This document shows, piece by piece, positions 45,595 through 55,122 of a DNA stretch of 64,000 nucleotides. Where the stretch lies: NCBI GenBank assembly GCA_902563305.1, contig CACEWP010000001.1, positions 1 to 64,000 on the forward strand. Reading direction: 5' to 3'. Both the position numbers and the translations under genes were made by a program. The first letter of the stretch is position 1; every line of letters starts with the position of its first letter. The notes below the pieces were generated by a model that worked only from the letters and a program-made list of their open reading frames with translations, made no database searches and was not told the origin of the DNA. Source of the stretch: an uncultured Alphaproteobacteria bacterium (GTDB lineage: Bacteria > Pseudomonadota > Alphaproteobacteria > Methylaequorales > Methylaequoraceae).

Positions 45595-46593
45595 AAAACA
45601 AAGTAATGTGTATAATAATGAAAAGGGAGAAGACCAAGTTCCATCTATTAGAGACTTTTTGCATTGATATAGTTTTCTTATCATTTGGTTAATTTCATCT
45701 AAAGTTAATTCTAGAACCTGTTTTTCAAAAAAAACTACGTCTTTAAAAAAAACTGGAGGCTTTAATTGTTTCAAAGCCTGCTTAATATCGAGCCCATCAT
45801 TTAATTTATTTTTAATTACAAGCAGTCTAAAAAAATGCTCAAGAAGGTAGCTGACGAGCTTAATATTATCAGAACCAAAATTTGTGAAAGAATTATAGTT
45901 TTTTATAAAACCTTTGGTCTGTTTAGATGACAATGAGAAAATAAATTTTGATTGATCACTATAACTTGACTCAGAAATATGAGAGAGAAAAAAATCAAAA
46001 GAATGTTGTTTACCAAAGTTCTTGAATAATATAATTATTTTTTCCAATTCGCTTTTGATCTCCAATCTTTCATTTGGCAAACTATTACTTAAAATGTTTA
46101 ATTCTGAGGTGTTAAACTCGATACCTTCCTTCTTAAGATAATTTTGAATATAAAGTAATTTTTCCTTGCTATTTTCTTCATAACAAGGAACACAAATAGC
46201 ATTTTCATTTTTTTCAAAGAAGGATCTTATTAAAGATTTGGGAGGCAATTGATCTGACTTTGCAACAACAACAAGATTATCTCCTTCAAGGTCAGACAAT
46301 AAAGAAACAAACTCTTTTCCAATTTTATCACTATTAATATATATTTTTAATAAAACTTTATTTCCAAAAAGATTCAGTGAACAATTTTCATTAAATACTC
46401 TAGACAGTTCACCTTTCTTTAATTCCTCAGAATGTAGATTAACTAACTCTATATTATTCTTTTCCCTTTTAAGGTTGATAATGAAGTTTGTACAATCCTC
46501 CACCTTTCCTTGGTTTGACCCGTGAAATAAGAAAAGTACGTTGTCTTTAAAGTAATCTGATTTATGTTCAAAGTTTTCAAATTTAATAATCAA
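45577..46593 (-). CDS. holA: DNA polymerase III delta subunit
   Basis: A 338-residue clamp-loader subunit that opens the beta clamp. The N-terminal FLFHGSNQGKVED corresponds to the degenerate nucleotide-binding loop of the family, and the NERLEIKSELEKIIIL helix and C-terminal collar domain with LYTLLCFLRR fit delta. Identification is supported by the conserved leuS-lptE-holA order. The start is TTG at 46593, overlapping the lptE stop (TTGA). Confidence 0.86.
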   Translation of the reverse strand: MIIKFENFEHKSDYFKDNVLFLFHGSNQGKVEDCTNFIINLKREKNNIELVNLHSEELKKGELSRVFNENCSLNLFGNKVLLKIYINSDKIGKEFVSLLSDLEGDNLVVVAKSDQLPPKSLIRSFFEKNENAICVPCYEENSKEKLLYIQNYLKKEGIEFNTSELNILSNSLPNERLEIKSELEKIIILFKNFGKQHSFDFFLSHISESSYSDQSKFIFSLSSKQTKGFIKNYNSFTNFGSDNIKLVSYLLEHFFRLLVIKNKLNDGLDIKQALKQLKPPVFFKDVVFFEKQVLELTLDEINQMIRKLYQCKKSLIDGTWSSPFSLLYTLLCFLRRDA

Positions 46594-47087
46594 GGGCTTA
46601 CCTTGCGACTAAATTTTTGACCAACCACCAGATCGGCAAGATCACTTGAAAGAGATTTTACTAATTTTTCTGATGTATCTTCCATTGCCAACATATTGGC
46701 GTAATTATTAGTTGTATAATTAAAACTTGCTGTACTTCTTAGCTTTCCAGAGACTAGTTTCCCCCTTTTGTCAGAAAACAAATAATTAACATCTATAATA
46801 ATCATTCTAGCATCTGAGCTTAAATCTTTATTAATACCCATACCAACAACACTTCTTTTTAAAGAGACAATAAGCCTGAGATTGGATGATTTGGAGTTAT
46901 TTTTATTTATTCTTTGATTTAGAAGTAATTTCATAAGTGAAGCATTGTTTTCATATCTATCTTTTGATTTTATAACAATCTTTATTTTATGTGGGTGGTA
47001 TAGATTAGATTTTTTGTAAAGCGGCTTGAAGGCGCACGAGATTAGAAGAAAAAAAACTAAGTTATAAATTATGACTCTTTTTTTCAT
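46590..47087 (-). CDS. lptE: LptE-like LPS-assembly lipoprotein
   Basis: A 165-residue outer-membrane lipoprotein. The signal sequence ends in the lipobox LISC, then AFKPLYKKS, a typical LptE beginning (GFxPLY). LptE plugs the LptD barrel and helps deliver lipopolysaccharide to the surface. The remaining sequence is divergent, as usual for this family, so the call rests on the start, the length and the position between leuS and holA. It overlaps the leuS stop. Confidence 0.82.
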   Translation of the reverse strand: MKKRVIIYNLVFFLLISCAFKPLYKKSNLYHPHKIKIVIKSKDRYENNASLMKLLLNQRINKNNSKSSNLRLIVSLKRSVVGMGINKDLSSDARMIIIDVNYLFSDKRGKLVSGKLRSTASFNYTTNNYANMLAMEDTSEKLVKSLSSDLADLVVGQKFSRKVSP

Positions 47088-49606
47088 ATTACAAAATTAA
47101 TTATTTTATTTGGTATGAATATTACTTTTTTAACTTTTGTTTCATCTATATCATAGTCAGACTCTTTACCAAGAATAGTTTTCATCAGGGTTTCTTTCTT
47201 TAGGTCTTTCTTAACGTCCACGACGCCTTTTTTCTTTCCATTTATCTGTACCACAATATTTATTTTTTTATTTTCCACATGTGTTTTGTCAGAAACAGGC
47301 CAATCTAAATCCTCAACTAATCCCTCGAGGCCAGAATTTGTCGCTAAATCTTGAGCAAAATGAGGTATTATAATATAAATGAGACGAAGAAAAATAGACC
47401 AACAGAAATCAAACATATCTTTTTCAATTTTTGTCTTTATGAGAAGGTTAGATAACTCTCTTAATTTTGCTACAGCAGTATTGAAACGATAATTTTTAAT
47501 ATCTTCAGAATATTCTTCGATTACTTTATTAGTGAAAGTATAAACCATCTTGTCTTGTTCAGACAACTTTCTTTTTTCGTAATTAATTGTAAACTCTAAA
47601 TTATTAGAAAGCAGTGTATAGATTTTATCTAAATATTTCCTTGTTGCTTTTATACCATCTATTGACCACTCAAGGTCTCTTTCTGGTGGAGAGTCCGAAA
47701 TCATAAAAAGACGCGCTGTGTCAGCACCATATTCAGAAATTATTCTATCTGGATCCACTATATTTTTTTTGGATTTACTCATCTTTTCAGATCTCCCGCG
47801 TGTTAATTCTATTTTAGTATCGCCAGATTTTATCCAAAACTGATTGTTTTTAGAGAACACCTTTTCGGGTTCAATCCACTTGTTATCTTTAGTTTTAAAT
47901 GTTTCATGACAAACCATCCCTTGGGTAATTAATTTAGAAAAGGGTTCTTTAGGTATATCATAGCCGCATAATTTCAGCGCCCTTACAAAGAACCTTGAAT
48001 AGAGTAAGTGAAGGATCGCATGTTCAACTCCACCTATATAATGATCAACTGGCATCCAATATAAAACCTCCCCTAGGTTAAAAGGTTCATCTGTAAGATT
48101 GGGTGAGCAGAACCTTAAGAAATACCAAGATGAGTCAAAGAAAGTATCAAGAGTGTCTGTCTCTCTAATTGCTTTCAAACCAGTTTTAGGGCATTTTGTT
48201 CTTTTCCAGCTTTTGTGATTTTCTAATGGATTACCAGGTAGATTAAGATTCGGATCCTTGGGAAGTTTCACAGGTAATTGATTTTCTTCCAAAGCTATAA
48301 CTTTTCCATCTTCTCTATATATTATTGGTATTGGACAGCCCCAATATCTTTGTCTTGAAACACCCCAATCTTTTAATCTAAATTTTGAACAAGAAACACC
48401 AACTTTTTTGTTCATAATTTCTTCTAAAATAATTTTTTGTGCCTCGAAAACCCTTTTTCCATTGAGAAAATTGGAATTTGTTAAAATATCCTCTTCTTTC
48501 ATATCACAGTAGGGAAGGTCGGACTCTTTTTTTTCGAAAATACAATTTATTTTTAGATTATATTTTTTAGCAAAATCATAATCTCTCTCATCGTGGGCGG
48601 GGCAACCGAAAATTGCACCATTTCCATAATTAATTAAAACATAGTTACAAAAGTAAACTGGTAATTTGATATTCATAAGAAAGGGATGTTCTACAAAGAG
48701 CCCAGTTTTATAGCCAATTTTTTGTTGACTTGACTCCCTAACTTCCTGCATTTTTAAGCATTGATTTCTGAATTCTATGAATTCTTTATTTTCTTTGAAT
48801 TTTGATGAAATTGGGTGTTCAACCGATAAGGCCAAGAAGCTTGCTCCAAAAAGGGTTTCAGGTCTTGTGGTAAAAACATTGATTGATTTTTGTGAATTAA
48901 CTAATTTAAACTTGATTTCAGCTCCATTGGATATTCCTATCCAGTTTTTCTGCATTAATTTAACTTTGTCAGGCCATGACTCTAATAATTCTAGATCACT
49001 TAAAAGCTCATTTGAAAACCTCGAGATTCTAAGAAACCATTGAGATAGTTTTTTTTTTTCAACAATTGCCCCCGATCGCCACCCTTTTCCGTCAATAACT
49101 TGCTCATTTGCTAGCACAGTTTTGTCAACGGGGTCCCAATTAACAAAGCTATCTTTTTTGTAAACTAAGTCATTTTTAAAGAACTCGAGAAATAATTTTT
49201 GTTGATGCTTGTAGTAGTTTTTACTGCACGTTGATATCTCCCTATCCCAGTCAATAGATAATCCAATTTTCATTAGTTGAGATTTCATATTTTTAATATT
49301 TTTCTCAGTCCAAGCTTCAGGACTTACATTGTTTTCTATTGCAGCGTTTTCAGCAGGCATCCCAAAACTATCCCATCCCATGGGGTGCATAACATTATAG
49401 CCTTTTACTTTGTAAAATCTTGAAGTAACGTCTCCAATTGTATAATTCCTCAGATGTCCCATGTGAATTTGACCTGATGGATATGGAAACATTTCTAGAA
49501 CATAAAATTTTTTTTTCTCAGTGTTAGTCTCAGGTTTATATGTGTTTTTTTCAATCCAATAGCTTTGCCATCGTTGTTCAATTCTTTTATGATTGTATTT
49601 ACCCAT
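47084..49606 (-). CDS. leuS: Leucyl-tRNA synthetase
   Basis: An 840-residue class I synthetase. The HIGH-type motif is in [16 protein letters not shown], the editing domain lies at about 220-410 with [12 protein letters not shown], and the KMSKS loop is [22 protein letters not shown] is the usual catalytic-domain segment. The anticodon-binding domain and the C-terminal domain are complete. It is the first of the leuS-lptE-holA genes and overlaps the end of the thiE-like gene by 8 nt. Confidence 0.97.
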   Translation of the reverse strand: MGKYNHKRIEQRWQSYWIEKNTYKPETNTEKKKFYVLEMFPYPSGQIHMGHLRNYTIGDVTSRFYKVKGYNVMHPMGWDSFGMPAENAAIENNVSPEAWTEKNIKNMKSQLMKIGLSIDWDREISTCSKNYYKHQQKLFLEFFKNDLVYKKDSFVNWDPVDKTVLANEQVIDGKGWRSGAIVEKKKLSQWFLRISRFSNELLSDLELLESWPDKVKLMQKNWIGISNGAEIKFKLVNSQKSINVFTTRPETLFGASFLALSVEHPISSKFKENKEFIEFRNQCLKMQEVRESSQQKIGYKTGLFVEHPFLMNIKLPVYFCNYVLINYGNGAIFGCPAHDERDYDFAKKYNLKINCIFEKKESDLPYCDMKEEDILTNSNFLNGKRVFEAQKIILEEIMNKKVGVSCSKFRLKDWGVSRQRYWGCPIPIIYREDGKVIALEENQLPVKLPKDPNLNLPGNPLENHKSWKRTKCPKTGLKAIRETDTLDTFFDSSWYFLRFCSPNLTDEPFNLGEVLYWMPVDHYIGGVEHAILHLLYSRFFVRALKLCGYDIPKEPFSKLITQGMVCHETFKTKDNKWIEPEKVFSKNNQFWIKSGDTKIELTRGRSEKMSKSKKNIVDPDRIISEYGADTARLFMISDSPPERDLEWSIDGIKATRKYLDKIYTLLSNNLEFTINYEKRKLSEQDKMVYTFTNKVIEEYSEDIKNYRFNTAVAKLRELSNLLIKTKIEKDMFDFCWSIFLRLIYIIIPHFAQDLATNSGLEGLVEDLDWPVSDKTHVENKKINIVVQINGKKKGVVDVKKDLKKETLMKTILGKESDYDIDETKVKKVIFIPNKIINFVI

Positions 49607-50189
49607 ATTTTTTTTTAAAAAAACTTATAGACCCAAAACCATAAACATATCTGTTAGGAATGGATTTGAAATTTTTATTATTAATTCCACCTAATCCAAA
49701 AATTACCTTTTCTTTAAAAAAAAAACAAAGAGAAATAAAAATATAATTTTTTAAGGGCTTCTTTCTAGGGTAAGACGGAGTTTTAAAAATTGGAGATAAA
49801 AAAACCATATCTACGCAGTCTTTTGCAATGAAGGCTTCTTTTAAATTATGGACTTTAGAAACAATAAAATATCTTTTATTAGATTTATTCTTAAAGGAAA
49901 ATGTTTTAAGTTTCTTATCTAATCTCACCATTATACCAAAAGCTTTATATCTGTTTGCCCAGAAAATTGAATTGGGTATAATAAATTTAATTTTGCATCT
50001 TTGGCATAATACTACATATGGTTGGATTCCTATACAGAATTCATGAATGTTGAGATTATCGTTGAAAAAAATTACACCGGTTTTTTTTGGAATCTTTTTT
50101 ACATCAATAAAATTGGGCTCAACTTCAGGGTTAAAAAAAAACCATTCATTGGGAATTGTAGAATTTTTTTTTTTATTTTGGTAAGACAT
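49599..50189 (-). CDS. Divergent thiamine-phosphate-synthase-like (ThiE/TenI) protein
   Basis: A 196-residue protein whose C-terminal half keeps ThiE/TenI barrel features: an SKVHNLKEA helix after a beta strand, [15 protein letters not shown] (the phosphate and product-binding strand) and LGGINNKNF. The N-terminal half is poorly conserved and the usual substrate-lysine and pyrophosphate motifs are not clear, so activity as a thiamine synthase is doubtful. Alphaproteobacteria often carry such a protein beside yggS, as here. Its first codons include an 11-base A run (50164-50174). Confidence 0.55.
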   Translation of the reverse strand: MSYQNKKKNSTIPNEWFFFNPEVEPNFIDVKKIPKKTGVIFFNDNLNIHEFCIGIQPYVVLCQRCKIKFIIPNSIFWANRYKAFGIMVRLDKKLKTFSFKNKSNKRYFIVSKVHNLKEAFIAKDCVDMVFLSPIFKTPSYPRKKPLKNYIFISLCFFFKEKVIFGLGGINNKNFKSIPNRYVYGFGSISFFKKKYG

Positions 50190-50193
50190 ATTA

Positions 50194-50871
50194 ATGAATA
50201 AAATATTAACAAATTATAAGGGAATTTTAAAACAAATAGACGTATGTAAAAATAAATATCAGCATGATTACAAACCACCACAGCTAATAGCGGTTTCAAA
50301 GAAATTTCCAAAAGAAAAAATACAAACTTTACTGGATGCTGGACATAATGTTTTTGGTGAGAATAAAGTCCAAGAAGCAGAGTCCAAATGGATAAATATT
50401 AGAAAAGAGAACCCGAATAAAAGTATAGAGCTTCATTTAATAGGCCCACTTCAATCAAATAAAGTATTTAAGGCTTTGGATGTTTTTGATGTTATCCAGA
50501 CCTTGGATAGAGAAAAGATAGCAACTAAAATTAAAAAATATTTTGAAGAGAACCCTTTTAAAAAAAATAAAAAATTCTTCGTTCAAGTTAATATTGGAGA
50601 AGAATTGCAAAAAAGTGGGATTGAACTCAATTTGGCAAACCAATTTGTTAGGTGGTGCTCATATGACCTACAGTTAAATATAATTGGGTTAATGTGTATA
50701 CCACCTATAGATAAGCCCCCTGATTCTTTTTTTAAAAAAATCAGATGTTTATGTGATGAGTTGAAGCTTGATCACGCTAGCATGGGGATGACAAGTGATT
50801 ATATTTCTGCGATTCAGCACGGATCTACCTTTATTAGAGTTGGAACCGGAATATTTGGAGAAAGAGATTAA
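50194..50871 (+). CDS. YggS-family pyridoxal phosphate homeostasis protein
   Basis: A 225-residue PLP-binding barrel protein (YggS/PLPBP). The PLP lysine is in IAVSKKFP, and the family segments FGENKVQEAESKW, LHLIGPLQSNK, LMCIPP and SMGMTSDY, plus RVGTGIFGERD at the end, are all present. It buffers free pyridoxal phosphate rather than catalysing a known reaction. It diverges from the thiE-like gene with only 4 nt between the start codons, so promoters must lie inside the coding sequences. Confidence 0.93.
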   Translation: MNKILTNYKGILKQIDVCKNKYQHDYKPPQLIAVSKKFPKEKIQTLLDAGHNVFGENKVQEAESKWINIRKENPNKSIELHLIGPLQSNKVFKALDVFDVIQTLDREKIATKIKKYFEENPFKKNKKFFVQVNIGEELQKSGIELNLANQFVRWCSYDLQLNIIGLMCIPPIDKPPDSFFKKIRCLCDELKLDHASMGMTSDYISAIQHGSTFIRVGTGIFGERD

Positions 50872-51377
50872 TAAATTATTAGTTTAGACTGAGGTTTTAT
50901 AACCTTAACTAATTTTACTAAATCCTTTTTTTCAAAAGCTAAACAACCTTCGGTAAACTTCTTTTTGGTTCCACAACAATGGATAAAAATAGCACTTCCT
51001 TTAAATTTTTTTGTGGGCCGTACATTATAATTTAGGGTTATTAGAATATCGTAAAGTCCGTCATTTCTATAAAGCTCCTCACATAAAAATTTTTTTTTAT
51101 TTTGATATCTATTATAAAACTTGCTTTTTGAATCAATGCACCAGAAAGAATTTTTATAAATTTTTTTAGTTGGTATATTAGCTTTTAGTCCTTCTACTTT
51201 GTCTGGTCTGTAATAAATTTCTAAAAATCGATAAGTACCCTTTGGTGTGACCATATCGCCTTCACGCATTTTTTTTTTAATGCCATTAGCTCCAACATAG
51301 CAACTTAGTTTGTTTTTTCTAAAGATTAATTCTGCTATATTTTTTTTTTTTGTTTTAAAAACTTGAAGATTTGTCAC
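50868..51377 (-). CDS. L,D-transpeptidase (YkuD)-like protein
   Basis: A 169-residue protein with the YkuD catalytic pattern: a histidine in GSAIFIHCC and a nucleophile cysteine in FTEGCLAF (family pattern H...S/T-x-G-C). The MVTPKGTYRF segment near residue 42 is also typical. It lacks a signal peptide, so it belongs to the small YkuD-like group often annotated as L,D-transpeptidase, and export is unclear. The start is GTG at 51377. An A12 run lies in its first codons. The 3' end overlaps the convergent yggS-like gene by 4 nt. Confidence 0.78.
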   Translation of the reverse strand: MTNLQVFKTKKKNIAELIFRKNKLSCYVGANGIKKKMREGDMVTPKGTYRFLEIYYRPDKVEGLKANIPTKKIYKNSFWCIDSKSKFYNRYQNKKKFLCEELYRNDGLYDILITLNYNVRPTKKFKGSAIFIHCCGTKKKFTEGCLAFEKKDLVKLVKVIKPQSKLIIY

Positions 51378-51389
51378 TATTAAAAGAAT

Positions 51390-52052
51390 ATGACAAAAAG
51401 TCCAGAGATAATAGTTATATTTAAAAACAATTTACTTTTTCTAGAAATTAAAAAATTTCTAGCTAATGGGGGTTACAGAATCTGCAGAGAAAAAGACTTT
51501 AACTTTTTTAAAAAAGAAAATTGGAAAGAATCTATTTTAATTATTCAAATTGATAACGAAAGAAATGTTGAGGCAGTTTCTTCATTTTTGGATAAAAAAT
51601 TCAATAAAGTTTACATAATTTGCATTTTGAAGAGATCTCTTAGAATGCCATTAAATTACAAAAATTTGAAAACTTTAGTTCAACCTTTTACGTTCAATGA
51701 ACTGCTGAACAATTTATCAATTCTTAAAAAGAATTTGTATAATTATAGGAATTCATTCAAATTAATTGATTTAGAGTATTTCCCAAATCATTCCAAATTT
51801 TTAGATAAAAGAAATAATAAAACAATTAAGTTGACTGATCTAGAAAATAAGTTGGTTTTATTTATTCTAAAAAATAACAATGGATGCAGCAAGTCAGAGA
51901 TACTAAGAAATGTTTGGGAGCATAAAGCAAGACTTGATACCCATACCATGGAATCGTTAATTTATCGTTTGAGAAGAAAGATAGAGAATGATCCCAATAA
52001 TCCAAAAATTTTAATAAAGATAAAAAATAAATATTTTTTAAAGACTATCTAA
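51390..52052 (+). CDS. Orphan OmpR-type winged-helix regulator with degenerate receiver
   Basis: A 220-residue protein. The C-terminal domain (about 145-220) is an OmpR/PhoB winged helix: LTDLENKLVLFILKN, CSKSEILRNVW and the recognition-helix part MESLIYRLRRKIEN. The N-terminal 120 residues fit a receiver fold in spacing, but the acidic pair is replaced (VIFKNN), and the conserved Lys is Gln (VQPFTF); one Asp remains near residue 55. Phosphorylation as in normal response regulators is therefore unlikely. No histidine kinase gene is nearby. It overlaps the convergent lolA by 4 nt. Confidence 0.78.
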   Translation: MTKSPEIIVIFKNNLLFLEIKKFLANGGYRICREKDFNFFKKENWKESILIIQIDNERNVEAVSSFLDKKFNKVYIICILKRSLRMPLNYKNLKTLVQPFTFNELLNNLSILKKNLYNYRNSFKLIDLEYFPNHSKFLDKRNNKTIKLTDLENKLVLFILKNNNGCSKSEILRNVWEHKARLDTHTMESLIYRLRRKIENDPNNPKILIKIKNKYFLKTI

Positions 52053-52648
52053 TTAATTCTAAAAGGTATTTTTCTAGGATCTTCAGATTCAATATCGAAT
52101 AATTTTGGTGAAAGTTTACGATCTAAAGAAAGACTGTCAAAAAAAACTTCAGTTTTAGTTTTATCAGTTTTAAAAATAGTCCATTTTTTCATTGAAAAAG
52201 GGTTGGTTTCAAAAATTATTTTTATAAAACCTTTGTCCTCAAATTTTGAATTTATAACATCAATCGATAAGGTGTTTTCACTTTCAACTAAATTGAAGAT
52301 CTTGATCTCGTTCATACTAAGTTTTTTAAATAACAGAACATTAACCGGTATTTGATCAAAACTATGAAAGCTGATGCTCTTGAGTTCTTTATTAATTAAA
52401 GCCAAACGTTTTGAATCAGACATTAAAATTAAAGGAGTTTGATTGTATTCAATTCTGAATTTTCCAGGGCGAGAGACAAATAATTTGCCAGACAATACAT
52501 CCCCATTATTATTTATTTGAACAAAGTTTGAGCTTAGAGAAAAGAAGTTTTCAAGATAATCAATAATTCTTTCTCTATTAACATTGCTCATAGCATCATT
52601 GTGAATAAAGATATATATTAGAGTAAGAAATAATATTTTTATAAACAT
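52049..52648 (-). CDS. lolA: Outer-membrane lipoprotein carrier LolA-like
   Basis: A 199-residue periplasmic protein with a signal peptide (about 1-19). It has the LolA fold order: an N-terminal helix with YLENFFSLSSNFVQI, GKLFVSRPGKFRIEY (a strongly conserved segment) and IFETNPFSMKKW late in the chain. LolA ferries lipoproteins from the inner to the outer membrane. Its ATG overlaps head to head with the ATG of the lpoA-like gene on the other strand. Confidence 0.86.
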   Translation of the reverse strand: MFIKILFLTLIYIFIHNDAMSNVNRERIIDYLENFFSLSSNFVQINNNGDVLSGKLFVSRPGKFRIEYNQTPLILMSDSKRLALINKELKSISFHSFDQIPVNVLLFKKLSMNEIKIFNLVESENTLSIDVINSKFEDKGFIKIIFETNPFSMKKWTIFKTDKTKTEVFFDSLSLDRKLSPKLFDIESEDPRKIPFRIN

Positions 52649-54533
52649 GAAAGCATCATATACGAACTTATCAAATCTGTATAATTCCAGATTAATTTTA
52701 TTTTTGATTTTTTTCCTATTAAGTGGATGCCAATTAAATCAATCAGTAAATCTTATAAAAGAAAAACTTTTTTCCGAAACAGATGAGCTTGCCTCTGAAG
52801 AGGTTTCTCAAACAAATGGAGAAGAAGATATTAAAAATGAAATAAAAGATGAAGAAAATGACGAGATCTCAAAAGAGATAAAAGAATCAGAGACAGAAAT
52901 GTCAGAGGTTAAAACAGAGGACGAATCAAAAGAATCTGATTCCCAGGATATAAAGATTTTAAATAAAATTAATAAAAAATCAGAGAATCAGATTTTAGCT
53001 TTTAAAGAAATGGGAAAGGCTAGGGATAATGAAAGCAAGATTATTTCATTTTTTACTAAAATTTTTGATGATGATGAAGATCTAACCTCTGCTGAACCAG
53101 AAAAGTCTTTATTAACTAAAGAGAGTGACATTAAAGAAAGCAAAGTTGAGGAAGTTGGAGTTAATGAATCGAAAGAAAAAGCTGAGGTATCTAATGAAAC
53201 TGTAAAAGAAGAGATCTATGAAGAGAGAATATCCGAAACATCGAGGCAAGATTCAATTGAAGAATCATTTAATCAAACTTCAATGATTGATAAGGATGAA
53301 ATTGACTTAGAGGAAGATTTGCGACCAGAGGATAGCAATGGGAATCAGGAAAGTTTTGCCTTTTTAAATCTTAAACCTACAGATCGAGACAAAAAAGTCC
53401 TAAAAAAATTAGAGGTTCAGGATAATTTGGTCGGTTTACTTCTACCTCTAACTGGACAAAAAAGTTCAGCAGGCAATTTGGTTATTAATTCTCTTAGATA
53501 CAGTATGCTATTAAAACCCTATCAACTTGATTTCAAAATCTTTGATACGAAAGGTACACCGGAGGGCTCAATATTAGCTGCAAAACAGGGTATAAAAAAT
53601 AATGTAAAAACTTTTATTGGACCAATCTTTTCTGATGAAACGAGAGAAGTAAGAGATTTTTTTAAGAATAAAAATAACCTAACATTTTTCAGTCTTTCTC
53701 CAGATTTGAGCAATGTCTCAGAAAACGTTATTGTTTCTGGACAAAACCCCGATGATCAAATTGCGTGTATTACAAAACATATAGTAGAGAGTAAAAAATC
53801 TGGTAAAACATTATTAATCTATCACGAAGATAAATATGGGGAAGTAATTAAAAACAGCTTTACAAAATATATTAATAATTATGGGATTACTCAATTCATG
53901 TCTTCAGAATTTTTCGAGATAAATAAGAATATCAATTTAAACGAGGAAATTAGAAAACTTAGTAGATTTGAAGAAAGAAAACTAAGATTAAGCAGTGAAA
54001 TTAAAAAAATAACAAATGATAATAGCCTAGATAGTGATTATAGAAAAAGACAAATAAAATCTTTAGAAAGAAAACTTACAATTGACTCACCCTTTGATTC
54101 AATCATTATTGCATCTGAAGGCGATAAATTACTTGAGATCCTTTCACACCTAGCTTTTTACGATATAAACTCTGAAAACACAAATATATATGGAACTGGA
54201 TTATGGGAAGACACAGAAAGAAAAGACAACGTTTTTAGAGGTGCTTTTTATGCATCAAGTCTGAAAGAAAAAAAAATTGAATTTATCAAAGACTTTAGGA
54301 ATGTCTTTTCAAGAGATCCCATGTCCTTCAATTTTCATATGCACGATCTTCTAGAATTAGTACAAAATTACAAAAATATGGATAAAAAAGAAAAAGAAAA
54401 CAGAGTTTTCCTTGGTGAATTTAGTAACAGCAGGATAAATTCTGGATTGTTACAAAGAGAGATTTTTATAAAGAGAATTAAAAACAGTCTCGATACAACC
54501 GAAGTTTTCAATTGCCAGTTAAATGTTCTGTAA
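52647..54533 (+). CDS. LpoA-like lipoprotein, periplasmic-binding fold with acidic linker
   Basis: A 628-residue lipoprotein. The signal peptide ends in the lipobox LSGC (about residue 28). Residues about 35-240 are a low-complexity acidic linker (very rich in Glu, Ser, Lys). From about 255 a periplasmic-binding-protein fold begins with LVGLLLPLTGQKSSAG and includes TFIGPIFSDETRE. Such LpoA or penicillin-binding-protein-activator homologues regulate peptidoglycan synthases. In relatives the gene usually neighbours rsmI and yraN; neither is present here. The 3' end overlaps rdgB by 26 nt. Confidence 0.82.
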   Translation: MKASYTNLSNLYNSRLILFLIFFLLSGCQLNQSVNLIKEKLFSETDELASEEVSQTNGEEDIKNEIKDEENDEISKEIKESETEMSEVKTEDESKESDSQDIKILNKINKKSENQILAFKEMGKARDNESKIISFFTKIFDDDEDLTSAEPEKSLLTKESDIKESKVEEVGVNESKEKAEVSNETVKEEIYEERISETSRQDSIEESFNQTSMIDKDEIDLEEDLRPEDSNGNQESFAFLNLKPTDRDKKVLKKLEVQDNLVGLLLPLTGQKSSAGNLVINSLRYSMLLKPYQLDFKIFDTKGTPEGSILAAKQGIKNNVKTFIGPIFSDETREVRDFFKNKNNLTFFSLSPDLSNVSENVIVSGQNPDDQIACITKHIVESKKSGKTLLIYHEDKYGEVIKNSFTKYINNYGITQFMSSEFFEINKNINLNEEIRKLSRFEERKLRLSSEIKKITNDNSLDSDYRKRQIKSLERKLTIDSPFDSIIIASEGDKLLEILSHLAFYDINSENTNIYGTGLWEDTERKDNVFRGAFYASSLKEKKIEFIKDFRNVFSRDPMSFNFHMHDLLELVQNYKNMDKKEKENRVFLGEFSNSRINSGLLQREIFIKRIKNSLDTTEVFNCQLNVL

Positions 54534-55122
54534 TTAACTTTTGCAAAGCAACACTTCTGTGATCAATTAAGATTTTTCTACAATGTACCATTTCAGCGAA
54601 TGTTTTTTGTGAACCATCTGGGACAAAGAATGGGTCGTACCCAAAACCATTATCTCCTTTTGGGGGCCAGACCAAACGACCTTTAACCTCACCTTCATAT
54701 GAATATATAGATTTATTTTTGAACTTTATCGATAAACTACATAAAAATCTGGCTGAGGAATTGAAAGGTTTTTTTCTTTTAACCTCGTCAAATATTTTTT
54801 TCATTGCATTAAACCATCCACCACATTCCTTTTGGAACCTTGAAGAATAAATGCCAGGTCTATCATCTAAATTTGAAACACATAGTCCCGAATCATCAGA
54901 TATTCCTATAAAATCATCTGGGATACTTTTTACTTTAATTAATGCGTTCTCTTGAAATGTTCTTCCAGATTCTTCAATATCTTCGATTCCTAAATCGCTA
55001 GAAGTAATTATTTTTAGTTTATAAGCAGAAAGTAGTGTCTTAAATTCATTTATTTTCCCTTGATTGTGACTTGCAATTACAATGGTATCTCCTTTATGTA
55101 TTTTTTCTTTATTTAATTGCAT
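54508..55122 (-). CDS. rdgB: Non-canonical purine NTP pyrophosphatase RdgB/HAM1
   Basis: A 204-residue enzyme that hydrolyses ITP, dITP and XTP to keep deaminated purines out of nucleic acids. Motifs: IVIASHNQGKINEF, TFQENALIKV, SDDSGLCV, GIYSSRF and DNGFGYDPFFVP. I start at ATG 55122; an in-frame TTG at 55137 gives five more residues. It overlaps the end of rph by 14 nt. Confidence 0.94.
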   Translation of the reverse strand: MQLNKEKIHKGDTIVIASHNQGKINEFKTLLSAYKLKIITSSDLGIEDIEESGRTFQENALIKVKSIPDDFIGISDDSGLCVSNLDDRPGIYSSRFQKECGGWFNAMKKIFDEVKRKKPFNSSARFLCSLSIKFKNKSIYSYEGEVKGRLVWPPKGDNGFGYDPFFVPDGSQKTFAEMVHCRKILIDHRSVALQKLITEHLTGN

